From an uncultured Gammaproteobacteria bacterium (GTDB lineage: Bacteria > Pseudomonadota > Gammaproteobacteria > CAMYKB01), in contig CAMYKB010000016.1 in the NCBI GenBank assembly GCA_947258875.1, positions 1-37,949 of the forward strand: DNA of 37,949 nt, given 5' to 3'. Below are positions 7,986 to 16,875 of the stretch, piece by piece. The stretch's first letter is position 1. The number at the start of each line of letters is the position of its first letter. The position numbers and the translations under genes were made by a program. The notes under the pieces are model-generated. The model saw nothing but the letters and a program-made list of their open reading frames with translations. It was not told the DNA's origin and did no database searches.

Positions 7986-10421
7986 ATGAAAGAACAACTG
8001 GTCTTGATCGGTAATGGCATGGCGGGCGTACGTACACTGGAAGAAATCCTCAAGCTGGCACCGGACAAATACGAAATCACCGTATTCGGAGAAGAACCCT
8101 ATGGTAATTACAACCGCATCATGCTCTCGCCGGTGCTGGCCTCTGAAAAGACCATTGACGAGATCATGCTCAATGACGAGCAATGGTACGTCGATAATGG
8201 CATTACCTTGCACAAGGGTAAGAAAGTGGTCGATATCGACCGCGCCAAACGCATCGTCAAGGCCGAGGACGGCACCGAGGCCCCTTATGACCGTTTGATC
8301 ATCGCAACTGGATCCTCCCCCTTCATCATCCCGGTGCCCGGCGCCGATCTGGAGGGTGTGATTTCTTTCCGCGACATACATGATGTCGATGCCATGCTGG
8401 CTACCGCGGATCAATATAAGCATGCTGTCGTCATTGGCGGCGGCCTGCTTGGCCTGGAAGCCGCCAATGGCCTGATGAAACAGGGCATGCAAGTCACCGT
8501 CGTCCACTTGATGGACACCCTGATGGAACGGCAACTCGACAAGGCCGCTGCAGGCCTGCTCAAACGCTCACTGGAAGAACGCGGCATGACATTCCTGATG
8601 GAACATCAGACCGAGGCGATTATCGGCGATAACCGTGTACACAGTGTGCGCTTTAAGGACGCCCCGGAAATTGAAGCCGACCTGGTGGTCATGGCCGTCG
8701 GAATCCGCCCCAACATCGAACTGGCAAAAAAAGTCGGCCTACATTGTGAACGCGGTATTGTCGTCAACGACACCATGCAGACCTTCGACCCCCGGGTTTA
8801 TTCAATCGGTGAGTGCGTACAGCACCGCGGCGACACCTACGGCCTGGTCGCACCGCTATTCGAGCAGGCCAAGGTCTGCGCGAATCATCTTGCCGAAATT
8901 GGTATTGCGCGTTATCAGGGCTCTGTCACTTCCACTAAGCTGAAAGTGACGGGGATCGATCTGTTCTCGGCGGGCGATTTTACCGGTGATGAAAACACCG
9001 AGGAACTGGTGTTCCAGGATGCCTCCCGCGGCGTGTATCGAAAACTGATCGTACAGGATGACCGCATCAAGGGTACTGTCATGTACGGTGACACCATCGA
9101 CGGCGCATGGTATTTCGATCTGATGCGCGATGAAACTGATATTTCGGATATGCGCCAAAACCTGTTGTTCGGTCAGGCGCATTTGGGTGATTCGGGACAT
9201 GGCGAGGAAAACCGTGTGGTCACCATGTCTGATACGGCAGAAATCTGCGGCTGTAACGGTGTCTGTAAGGGCGAAATCGTCCAGGCTATCACTGACAAAA
9301 AACTCTTCACACTAGAAGATGTGCGCGCCCACACCAAGGCCTCCAGCTCCTGCGGTTCCTGCACTGGCCTGGTGGAAGCATTATTAGCCCATACAGTCGG
9401 TGGCAACTATTCCACCGCACCACATCTCAAACCTATGTGTGGCTGCACCGAACATCCCCATGACGAAGTGCGTGCTACCATTCAGGAGCAGGAACTGAAA
9501 TCTATACGCGCGGTTATGGATTTTATGGAATGGAAATCACCCGATGGCTGCCCCAAGTGCCGCCCTGCGCTGAATTATTACCTGCTCTGTGCCTGGCCAG
9601 GCGAATACCAGGACGATAACCAGTCACGCTTCATCAATGAACGTGCACACGCCAATATTCAGAAAGACGGCAGCTATTCGGTGGTACCGCGCATGTGGGG
9701 TGGTGAAACCACGCCGACCGAACTCAAGGCCATTGCGGAAATCGCCGAAAAGTACGAGGTACCCACCCTGCACGTCACGGGCGGACAACGCATCGACATG
9801 CTGGGTGTGAAAAAGGAAGATCTGCCCAGTATGTGGGGCGACCTGTCGAAAGCGGGTTTCGTCTCCGGCCATGCCTATGGCAAAGCAATCCGTACGGTAA
9901 AGACCTGCGTGGGTTCAGATTGGTGCCGGTTCGGCACCCAGAACTCCACGCAAATGGGTATCGACCTGGAAAAGATGACCTGGGGTGCCTGGACACCGCA
10001 TAAATACAAGATGGCAGTATCCGGCTGTCCGCGTAACTGTGCCGAAGCCACCATCAAGGACTTTGGTGTGGTTGCGGTAGATTCCGGCTGGGAACTGCAT
10101 GTCGGCGGTAATGGTGGCGTAAAGGTACGCGCCACCGACTTTCTATGCCATGTCAGCACGACTGAGGAAGTGAAAGAATACAGCGCTGCCTTCCTGCAAC
10201 TGTATCGCGAAGACGCCCATTACCTGGAGCGCACCGCACCATGGATTGAACGCGTTGGGCTTTCCTATGTCAAGGAACGTATCGTCGACGATGAAAACGG
10301 GCGTAAACTATTAGCTCAACGTTTTCTGTACTCGCAGAAATTTTCACAAATCGACCCCTGGAGCGAACGCGCCTCAGGCGTTGATAAACATGAGTTTATC
10401 CCGCTTAAACAAGTCAGCTAA
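7986..10421 (+). CDS. nirB: Assimilatory NAD(P)H nitrite reductase, large subunit NirB
   Basis: NirB reduces nitrite to ammonium in the cytoplasm with six electrons from NAD(P)H. From the ATG at 7986 it has 811 residues. The N-terminal pyridine-nucleotide oxidoreductase part has an FAD motif (GNGMAG, 9-14) and an NAD motif (GGGLLGLEAANG near 151). BFD-type [2Fe-2S] cysteines follow (C421, C423, C456, C459). The C-terminal sulfite/nitrite reductase half ends with the siroheme-[4Fe-4S] ligands C641-x5-C647 and C681-x3-C685. The frame is open upstream to 7893, but family alignment (MKEQLVLIGNGMAG) and GGAGG at 7971 fix the start. nirD follows after 53 bp. Confidence 0.96.
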   Translation: MKEQLVLIGNGMAGVRTLEEILKLAPDKYEITVFGEEPYGNYNRIMLSPVLASEKTIDEIMLNDEQWYVDNGITLHKGKKVVDIDRAKRIVKAEDGTEAPYDRLIIATGSSPFIIPVPGADLEGVISFRDIHDVDAMLATADQYKHAVVIGGGLLGLEAANGLMKQGMQVTVVHLMDTLMERQLDKAAAGLLKRSLEERGMTFLMEHQTEAIIGDNRVHSVRFKDAPEIEADLVVMAVGIRPNIELAKKVGLHCERGIVVNDTMQTFDPRVYSIGECVQHRGDTYGLVAPLFEQAKVCANHLAEIGIARYQGSVTSTKLKVTGIDLFSAGDFTGDENTEELVFQDASRGVYRKLIVQDDRIKGTVMYGDTIDGAWYFDLMRDETDISDMRQNLLFGQAHLGDSGHGEENRVVTMSDTAEICGCNGVCKGEIVQAITDKKLFTLEDVRAHTKASSSCGSCTGLVEALLAHTVGGNYSTAPHLKPMCGCTEHPHDEVRATIQEQELKSIRAVMDFMEWKSPDGCPKCRPALNYYLLCAWPGEYQDDNQSRFINERAHANIQKDGSYSVVPRMWGGETTPTELKAIAEIAEKYEVPTLHVTGGQRIDMLGVKKEDLPSMWGDLSKAGFVSGHAYGKAIRTVKTCVGSDWCRFGTQNSTQMGIDLEKMTWGAWTPHKYKMAVSGCPRNCAEATIKDFGVVAVDSGWELHVGGNGGVKVRATDFLCHVSTTEEVKEYSAAFLQLYREDAHYLERTAPWIERVGLSYVKERIVDDENGRKLLAQRFLYSQKFSQIDPWSERASGVDKHEFIPLKQVS

Positions 10422-10474
10422 TCACGGCTTCCCGATTTAATGCTGAGGTTAAGGACTATGTACAGGAGAAAAAA

Positions 10475-10834
10475 ATGCAGGCTGTATCCAAAATGACAGA
10501 ACAAGAGTGGATTGATGTAGGCACGCTGAATGACATCCCCCAATTGGGCGCCCGTGTAGTAAAAACAACCGAAGGTAACATTGCTGTATTCAGAACTGCA
10601 GAAGATGAAATCTTTGCAGTTCGCGACAAATGTCCGCATAAAGGCGGGCCGCTATCGCAGGGCATCGTCCACGGCAAGCGTGTTGCCTGCCCGCTACATG
10701 ACTGGAAGATTCATCTTGACTCTGGCGAGGCTGTGGCACCGGATGAAGGCTGCGCAGCAACCTATCCTGTGCGTATCGAAGGCAACAATATCTTACTTTC
10801 ATTACTGCCCAATGAAGGTTGTCCCAACAAATAA
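10475..10834 (+). CDS. nirD: Nitrite reductase small subunit NirD (Rieske type)
   Basis: NirD is the 119-residue partner of NirB. It has a Rieske fold with an intact pair of ligand motifs, C-P-H in KCPHKGGPL and C-P-L-H in ACPLHDWKI, so a [2Fe-2S] cluster can be expected. Many enterobacterial NirD proteins lack these ligands. The start is supported by AGGAG about 9 bases upstream. nasA begins 11 bases after the stop. Confidence 0.94.
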   Translation: MQAVSKMTEQEWIDVGTLNDIPQLGARVVKTTEGNIAVFRTAEDEIFAVRDKCPHKGGPLSQGIVHGKRVACPLHDWKIHLDSGEAVAPDEGCAATYPVRIEGNNILLSLLPNEGCPNK

Positions 10835-10845
10835 GAGAAGATTGA

Positions 10846-13026
10846 ATGTTATTCGGACGCGACAAAAAAAACCCGATCAAGATTGCTGACAAAGGTGTCA
10901 TCGAATGGAAGTACACCACATGCGGCTATTGCTCGACGGGTTGTTCTATAGAAGTCGGCCTGAACGACAAGGGTGAGGCCGTGGCCTCCCGCGGCGTTGG
11001 CGGCGCCGATGTCAATCGTGGCAAGCTTTGCCTTAAAGGTATTTTTGAGCATGAACTGTTCCGACTACCTGGGCGTGGCAAAACACCGTTAATGCGCGAT
11101 AAACACTATGATCCCTTTCGCAAGACCGGCTGGGATGAAGCCCTCGATAAGGTGGCCTCGGAAATCAAACGTATCCAGGCACAGCATGGGCGTGACAGCT
11201 TTGCCATTGTCTCTACTGGTCAGATTATGACCGAAGAATTCTATACACTCGGCAAGCTCGCGCGCGGCGTGATAGGTACTAACAATTACGACGGCAATAC
11301 TACATTATGTATGGCCTCTGCCGTCTCAGGATACAAACGCTCGTTTGGTTCCGATGGCCCACCGGGTTGCTATGATGATTTCGAGCACACCGAGTGTCTG
11401 CTGGCCATCGGATCCAACCTGCCCGAGCAGCATCCGATTATCTTCTGGCGTCTGCGGCTGGCATTAGAAAAGCGCAAGTTTCCGATTATCGTCATCGATC
11501 CACGCGTCACTATGTTCGCACAGATGGCAGACATCCATTTGCCGATTACACCCGGCACCGATCTGGTACTACTGAATAGTCTGGCACATGTCATTCTCGA
11601 AGAAGGCCTTGAAGACCGCGCATATATCGAGGCCCACACCAGCAACTACGATGAATTTTCCAAACTGGTGAAACAATACGACCCGTTGACAGCATCACGC
11701 ATTTGCGGCATCGACGAGGATACCATCCGTAATGTCGCCCGCACCTACGCCAAAGCTGGCGCAGCCATGACCATCTGGACCATGGGGATCAACCAAAGCA
11801 CTCACGGTTCAGACGGCGTTGTGGGTATCAACAACCTAAACCTGATTACCGGCAATATCGGTAAACCTGGCGGCACCAGCCTATCGATCACGGGCCAGAG
11901 CAACGCCATGGGTACCCGTGAATGGTCATCCTGCTCGGGATTGCCGGGCTATCGTGCACTGGAGAGCGAACAGGATCGCAGCGACATCGCACAATTCTGG
12001 GGTATTGATCCTGAATTCTTCCCCAAGAAGCGCGGTCTCTTCCAGACCGACATCTTCCCCGCCATCGAGGCTGGCCGCATCAAGGGACTGTGGCTCATCG
12101 CCACTAATCCGATGACCTCGATGACCAATACGTCACGCATTCGCAAAATTCTCGAAAAACTTGATTTTCTGGTGGTACAGGATGCCTATGAAGACGTAGA
12201 GACCAATGAGTACAGCCATGTGTATTTACCCGCAGCTGTATGGGCTGAAAAGGAAGGCTGCTTCACCAATACTGAACGGCGCGTTAATCTGACACGTAAC
12301 GTCATTAAGCCGAATGCCGATTCCAAATCTGATTTGTGGATCTTTAGCCAGATGGCAAAACGCTTTGAGCAGGGACAGAAGATGCATTTCCCTGAAACAG
12401 CAGAAGCGGTGTTCGAGGAACTGCGCACACTTTCCAAAGGGCGCATGCTGGATTACTCCGGCATGTCCTATGACAAGATCGAACAGCAGCGCGGCATCCA
12501 GTGGCCCTGCACTGATGGAAACGAAACCGGCACACCCCGATTATACAGCGACGGAAAGTTCCAACATGCCGACGGCAAGGCCAAACTCATTCCACTGCCA
12601 TTCGTGGACAACAATGAAAGACCAGACAAGGAATACCCGTTCTGGCTTAACAGTGGCCGCGTGGTGGAGCACTTTCACACCCGAACACGCACCGGCAAGG
12701 TGGGCAACATCAATAAATTCAGCCCAACACCCTATATGGAGATGAATCCGGATGCAGCTAGGGAACTTGGAATAGAACACGGTAATTACGCCCGCCTCAC
12801 CTCACGCCGTGGCGATGCTGTAGTTATGGTGCAACTGACTCAACGCGTTCCGCCTGATATGGTGTTTATTCCCTTTCATTATCACGAGTGCGTCAACCGA
12901 CTGGCCTTGGGACTATTGGATCCTCATTCTCGGCAGCCCGCATTCAAACAATGCGCCGTACATATCGCACCGGCAACAGACCAGCAATCCGCCGCAATCC
13001 GAAACAAAGCGGCACGCGCATATTAG
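10846..13026 (+). CDS. nasA: Assimilatory nitrate reductase catalytic subunit (molybdopterin, [4Fe-4S])
   Basis: This enzyme reduces nitrate to nitrite. It has 726 residues in the order [4Fe-4S] domain (C26, C29, C33, C62 in CGYCSTGC...LCLKG), bis-MGD catalytic domain and the C-terminal molydopterin-dinucleotide-binding domain with NSGRVVEHFHTRTRTGK. C155 in NTTLCMASAV is the expected Mo ligand of Nap/Nas enzymes. There is no Tat signal, so it is cytoplasmic. The length matches the cyanobacterial NarB type; the extra C-terminal BFD-like domain of enterobacterial NasA is absent, so it needs a separate electron donor. The next gene, 11 bp downstream, is the likely donor. It is the third gene of the nirBD-nasA operon. 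Confidence 0.93.
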   Translation: MLFGRDKKNPIKIADKGVIEWKYTTCGYCSTGCSIEVGLNDKGEAVASRGVGGADVNRGKLCLKGIFEHELFRLPGRGKTPLMRDKHYDPFRKTGWDEALDKVASEIKRIQAQHGRDSFAIVSTGQIMTEEFYTLGKLARGVIGTNNYDGNTTLCMASAVSGYKRSFGSDGPPGCYDDFEHTECLLAIGSNLPEQHPIIFWRLRLALEKRKFPIIVIDPRVTMFAQMADIHLPITPGTDLVLLNSLAHVILEEGLEDRAYIEAHTSNYDEFSKLVKQYDPLTASRICGIDEDTIRNVARTYAKAGAAMTIWTMGINQSTHGSDGVVGINNLNLITGNIGKPGGTSLSITGQSNAMGTREWSSCSGLPGYRALESEQDRSDIAQFWGIDPEFFPKKRGLFQTDIFPAIEAGRIKGLWLIATNPMTSMTNTSRIRKILEKLDFLVVQDAYEDVETNEYSHVYLPAAVWAEKEGCFTNTERRVNLTRNVIKPNADSKSDLWIFSQMAKRFEQGQKMHFPETAEAVFEELRTLSKGRMLDYSGMSYDKIEQQRGIQWPCTDGNETGTPRLYSDGKFQHADGKAKLIPLPFVDNNERPDKEYPFWLNSGRVVEHFHTRTRTGKVGNINKFSPTPYMEMNPDAARELGIEHGNYARLTSRRGDAVVMVQLTQRVPPDMVFIPFHYHECVNRLALGLLDPHSRQPAFKQCAVHIAPATDQQSAAIRNKAARAY

Positions 13027-13037
13027 TGGATGAAATA

Positions 13038-14876
13038 ATGTTTAAAGTACGACAAGACGAACCCGATTACGCCTTCATCCCTGAAGTTGAAGTGCCTGAT
13101 GTCAATCGCTACGGCAAAAAAATTCAACTCGTCGATCAACATGATGACCTGGCTGGGAAGAGCCTGAACATCAATGGTGATCCAAGCATTAGCGATAGCC
13201 CTAACCGCTACAAACAACACGGTTTTTATTTCAACGCGGACAATTGCATATCCTGTCATGCATGCGAATCAGCATGTAGCGAGAAAAACGATCTGCCTCC
13301 TCATCTTGCCTTCCGTTCCGTCGGCTATGTCGAGGGTGGAACCTATCCCAACTATGCACGCCTCAATATCTCCATGGCCTGCAATCATTGTGATGACCCA
13401 GTCTGCCTCAAGGGTTGCCCGACACGTGCGTATACTAAGTTCGCCGAGTATGGTGCGGTACTGCAGGACCCAGACATCTGCTTTGGTTGCGGTTACTGCA
13501 CTTGGGTATGCCCCTACAATGCACCCCAACTCGATACCACCAAGGGCCACGTGCAAAAATGCAACATGTGTGTGGATCGGCTCGAGGTCGGCCTTAAACC
13601 AGCTTGCGCATCCGCCTGTCTGGCGGGCGCACTGGATTTCGGTGTGATTGAAACCACTCCGGAAAACCGTGACCAGTTAAAGACCCAAATCCCCGGTTTT
13701 CCTGATCCGGAGATTAGCCATCCCAACATCCGCTTCCAGCAAACCAAGAGTCTGCCTCGTGAGATGACACGCCCCGACAACATACCTGTACGTTATGAGC
13801 GTGATGAACAAGGTCAGAATGGATTCAATACCAAAGTTCGTGGCAATGGCGGCAAACCGGAATGGAATCTAGGAAAACTGCGTTCACGCGAAGACCCGCT
13901 GGTCATCTTTACATTAATCACGCAAACCGTGGTCGGCGCTTTCCTGATCCTGTATTTAGGCCCAAAATTCGGTCTTGGTGAACTCACTGTGGGTGCGCAC
14001 CCCGTGCTATACCCATCCTTATTACTTGCGTTGCTCGGCATTCAGACCTTCGCCCTGGCCCTGTCGACCATGCATCTGGGCAAGCCGCATCGCTTCTACC
14101 GTGCCTTCAACAACCTTCGCTATTCGCCCGTAAGCCGTGAAATCGCAGGCATCGCCGTTTTTTACAATTTGCTGGGGGTGTATACCTTACTCTCGGCATT
14201 ACCTGTGCTGTTCGGCTGGCAGCCCTCCTCTCTTATTAACGGTTTGCTATCCATCGTAGGCTGGTGCGCGGTTATCGCCGGGCCAGTTGCACTGTACTTC
14301 ATGTACCGTATCTATCGCATCAAGGCGCGGCCTTTCTGGAATCATTGGCAAGTACTCACAGCCTTCTATGGCAACATGCTCGCGCTTGGCGGCATGATCG
14401 TGTTGCTGGTGTATGGTGCTGTATTAGTGTCTCAAACACACTCCATCACCCATCTGGGCAGCTCCCTAAGCGCGCTTATCGCTACAGGTCTGTTGATCGA
14501 AATGATTGGACTCTTTTTTCATGCACGCGACCTTGAGCATCAGGGTGGCGAAGCCGCGGCCTCCCACTACAGGCAGCGAACGACCTATGGCAAGACCTAT
14601 ATCGCACGCAATATCGGTCTGGCTTTGACCCTGGCTGCGACTCTCCTGCTGGCTGTAAGCGGACTCGATGGCATTGCCGGTTATACTGGCTGGGTTTTGG
14701 CTGGTATGCTGATGACTGCAGTCGCTGTGGTGGGACGTTCACTGTTCTACGTGCTGGTCATCCCCACCACTATGCCCGGCGCGTTCTTCTGGCATAACCC
14801 TGGTTTCCAGGAACATGCCCGCGAAACCGGGTTAGCGGAAATGGCTCAGGTCGGTGTAGTCACAGACAAGCACTGA
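13038..14876 (+). CDS. DmsB-like four-cluster ferredoxin fused to a DmsC-like quinol-oxidising membrane anchor
   Basis: The protein has 612 residues from the ATG at 13038; upstream in-frame codons lie inside nasA. The N-terminal part (about 60-205) is DmsB-like with four cysteine sets for [4Fe-4S] clusters: CISCHACESAC (70-80), CNHCDDPVCLKGC (115-127), CFGCGYCTWVC (148-158) and CNMC...CASAC (175-194). After a linker (205-285), about eight membrane segments form a DmsC-type anchor, including STMHLGKPHRFYRAFNNLRY. DmsC oxidises menaquinol and passes electrons through DmsB to a molybdoenzyme. There is no Tat signal, so the clusters should face the cytoplasm where NasA is. The inferred role is quinol:nitrate electron transfer. 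A DMSO-type reductase is less likely because the adjacent catalytic subunit is Nas-like. Confidence 0.88.
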   Translation: MFKVRQDEPDYAFIPEVEVPDVNRYGKKIQLVDQHDDLAGKSLNINGDPSISDSPNRYKQHGFYFNADNCISCHACESACSEKNDLPPHLAFRSVGYVEGGTYPNYARLNISMACNHCDDPVCLKGCPTRAYTKFAEYGAVLQDPDICFGCGYCTWVCPYNAPQLDTTKGHVQKCNMCVDRLEVGLKPACASACLAGALDFGVIETTPENRDQLKTQIPGFPDPEISHPNIRFQQTKSLPREMTRPDNIPVRYERDEQGQNGFNTKVRGNGGKPEWNLGKLRSREDPLVIFTLITQTVVGAFLILYLGPKFGLGELTVGAHPVLYPSLLLALLGIQTFALALSTMHLGKPHRFYRAFNNLRYSPVSREIAGIAVFYNLLGVYTLLSALPVLFGWQPSSLINGLLSIVGWCAVIAGPVALYFMYRIYRIKARPFWNHWQVLTAFYGNMLALGGMIVLLVYGAVLVSQTHSITHLGSSLSALIATGLLIEMIGLFFHARDLEHQGGEAAASHYRQRTTYGKTYIARNIGLALTLAATLLLAVSGLDGIAGYTGWVLAGMLMTAVAVVGRSLFYVLVIPTTMPGAFFWHNPGFQEHARETGLAEMAQVGVVTDKH

Positions 14877-14883
14877 AATGTTA

Positions 14884-14909
14884 CACATGGATTGCATGTG
14901 ACAATCCAT
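14884..14909 (+). other. Overlapping alternative stem-loops after the DmsBC fusion gene
   Basis: Two mutually exclusive hairpins share bases: CACATG / CATGTG (14884-14900) and ATGGATTG / CAATCCAT (14887-14909). No T-tract follows. They could be a stability element between genes; the evidence is only the repeats themselves. Confidence 0.3.
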
Positions 14910-14976
14910 TCATAAGCGGTATGATGATTGGGAGCTCTCCCATCATCGCGTCGTCCATGAAGATCCAGCCACCGCT

Positions 14977-15324
14977 ATGGCCAGGCAAGCTGACAAGATT
15001 CTTAATGACCTGGAACGCGCCGTGTTCCAGTCAGTTTATCGTTCGCGCACCCAGCGCCTGCGACGTATTACCGCCATACAGATACTGTTACTCAAACACA
15101 TCACAGGTGGCCTGCTCTTTTTATGGCCGCTATATGTCATATTACTCGCAGTACTGTTAACGCCAGTCACATCGCGCCACCTGATTTATTTGCTTGCATT
15201 GTTACCCGGCTTGCTCGTTTGGTTTTATATCCATATTTCAGGCGCGCGCGAGGATTATCGTCAGCACGTACGCAACCATATCCTCGGAAAAGGCTTCATT
15301 AAAGACTTATTCAGAAAATCATAG
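14977..15324 (+). CDS. Small two-helix membrane protein, unknown function
   Basis: A 115-residue protein with a basic N-terminus (residues 1-35), two hydrophobic segments (about 39-61 and 67-86) and a basic, His- and Arg-containing tail. I do not recognise a family. It starts 100 bp after the DmsBC fusion on the same strand and may be the last gene of the nir-nas operon. The arrangement of a charged helix, a helical hairpin and a charged tail would suit an accessory or assembly subunit of a membrane complex, but that is inference. No strong SD precedes the ATG. Confidence 0.6.
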   Translation: MARQADKILNDLERAVFQSVYRSRTQRLRRITAIQILLLKHITGGLLFLWPLYVILLAVLLTPVTSRHLIYLLALLPGLLVWFYIHISGAREDYRQHVRNHILGKGFIKDLFRKS

Positions 15325-15366
15325 CTACATCAAGGACGTAACAATCCTGACCCTATCATCAAAGTG

Positions 15367-15386
15367 GGGATCTGATTAATGATCCC
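15367..15386 (+). other. Weak stem-loop after the nas operon
   Basis: GGGATC / GATCCC form a 6-bp stem with an 8-base loop, 43 bases after the small membrane protein gene. It could help end transcription, but no run of T follows, so it is not called a terminator. Confidence 0.3.
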
Positions 15387-15474
15387 AACACACAGATTAT
15401 TTGATCAGCATCAAGCGATTCATTAGTACAAGCTGTCAATCTAATCACATAACAATAAGCAGATTACACACATC

Positions 15475-16863
15475 ATGCATATTGAATTTCATGGTGCAGC
15501 CCGTGAGGTTACCGGTAGCGCCCATCTTATAGAATGTAACGGTTATCGCATCCTGCTGGACTGCGGCCTGATCCAGGGCGGCCGCAAGGATGAGGCACGC
15601 AATCGCGAACCCTTCCCTTTTGACCCACAAGATTTGCATGCGGTGGTCCTGAGTCATTCCCACATTGATCATTCAGGGCGTTTACCCTTGTTAGTTAAAC
15701 AAGGATTCACGGGCAAGATTTATACGCAACGCGCCTGCCGCGATCTGTGCCGCATCATGCTCAACGATGCTGCCTATATTAATGAACATGAAACGGAGTG
15801 GGAAAACCGCAAACGTCTGCGTAAAGGATTACCGCTTCTGGAGCCACTATACTCTGCGGCCGACGTCAAAACAGCGCTGCAGCGCTTTAAAGCCATTGAT
15901 TACAATAGTAACACTACAGTAGCACCCGGTATCAGAATCTGCCTGAATGATGCAGGCCACATCCTAGGATCATCTATCGTTGAAGTTTGGCTGGAAGAAA
16001 ACGGCCAGCAACGCAAACTCGTCTTCAGCGGTGACCTTGGAGATACCGGTGCACCGATCCTACGTGATCCTGCCGTCATCGTCGAAGCCGATACAGTTAT
16101 CCTGGAAAGCACTTACGGTGACCGCCTGCACCGGCTGCGCGAGCAAACAATGTCGGAGATCAAACAGATCCTGCAAGAAACGCTACGCTCGCGCGGCAAT
16201 ATCCTGATACCTGCCTTCGCGGTGGGCCGCACTCAGGAGTTGCTGTACCTGTTCGCCAAACACCGTGACGAACTTGAACTGGATCGCTGGCAGATCTTTC
16301 TCGACAGCCCGTTAGCCATCCAGGCAACCGAAATCTATGTACGCCATGCCGAGTTATACGACAAGGAAGCGGCCGCGCTATGGCACAGGAACAACCGGAG
16401 TGGGTTATTGCCCAATCTCACCTTCACACGCACACCCAAACAGTCCATGAATCTGAACAAGGTTCACTCCGGTGCCATGATTATTGCCGGCAGCGGTATG
16501 TGCACGGGGGGGCGTATCAAACATCACCTGAAACATAACATCTGGCGCAAGGATTGCCATGTCATTATTCCTGGTTTTCAGGCACGCGGCACCACGGGAC
16601 GAGCCCTGGTAGATGGTGCGGGCTTTATCCGCTTGTGGGGTGAAACCATCCGTGTGGCCGCAAACATCCACACCGTTGGCGGCCTCTCTGCGCACGCCGA
16701 CCAGCATGGCCTCTGTAACTGGTATGCGAATTTCAGGAATACCCCACCAGTTATTCTGGTGCATGGCGAAACAGCCAGTATTGACACCCTGGCAACAAAG
16801 ATGCGAAATGACTTCAGTACGCAAATCACCGTACCGGTATTGGCTCAGCGAATTGAGTTATGA
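15475..16863 (+). CDS. Beta-CASP metallo-beta-lactamase (RNA-processing exonuclease-like)
   Basis: This 462-residue protein belongs to the Ysh1/CPSF-73-like bacterial branch. The MBL motif HSHIDH (61-66) supplies zinc ligands, followed by DAGHILGS, FSGDLGD and ESTYGDR. The beta-CASP insert includes PAFAVGRTQE and the GSGMCTGGR loop, and a late GLSAHAD supplies the final His. Such enzymes cut or degrade RNA, though many bacterial members have no tested activity. It is 150 bp downstream of the nas cluster on the same strand and is probably transcribed separately. Its tail is 12 bp from the convergent histidine kinase gene. Confidence 0.85.
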   Translation: MHIEFHGAAREVTGSAHLIECNGYRILLDCGLIQGGRKDEARNREPFPFDPQDLHAVVLSHSHIDHSGRLPLLVKQGFTGKIYTQRACRDLCRIMLNDAAYINEHETEWENRKRLRKGLPLLEPLYSAADVKTALQRFKAIDYNSNTTVAPGIRICLNDAGHILGSSIVEVWLEENGQQRKLVFSGDLGDTGAPILRDPAVIVEADTVILESTYGDRLHRLREQTMSEIKQILQETLRSRGNILIPAFAVGRTQELLYLFAKHRDELELDRWQIFLDSPLAIQATEIYVRHAELYDKEAAALWHRNNRSGLLPNLTFTRTPKQSMNLNKVHSGAMIIAGSGMCTGGRIKHHLKHNIWRKDCHVIIPGFQARGTTGRALVDGAGFIRLWGETIRVAANIHTVGGLSAHADQHGLCNWYANFRNTPPVILVHGETASIDTLATKMRNDFSTQITVPVLAQRIEL

Positions 16864-16875
16864 AGTCAAAATTAC

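Noticed and set aside
12888-13037. N-terminal extension of the DmsBC fusion
   Set aside because: It lies inside nasA, is not ferredoxin-like, and the ATG at 13038 gives a normal start.
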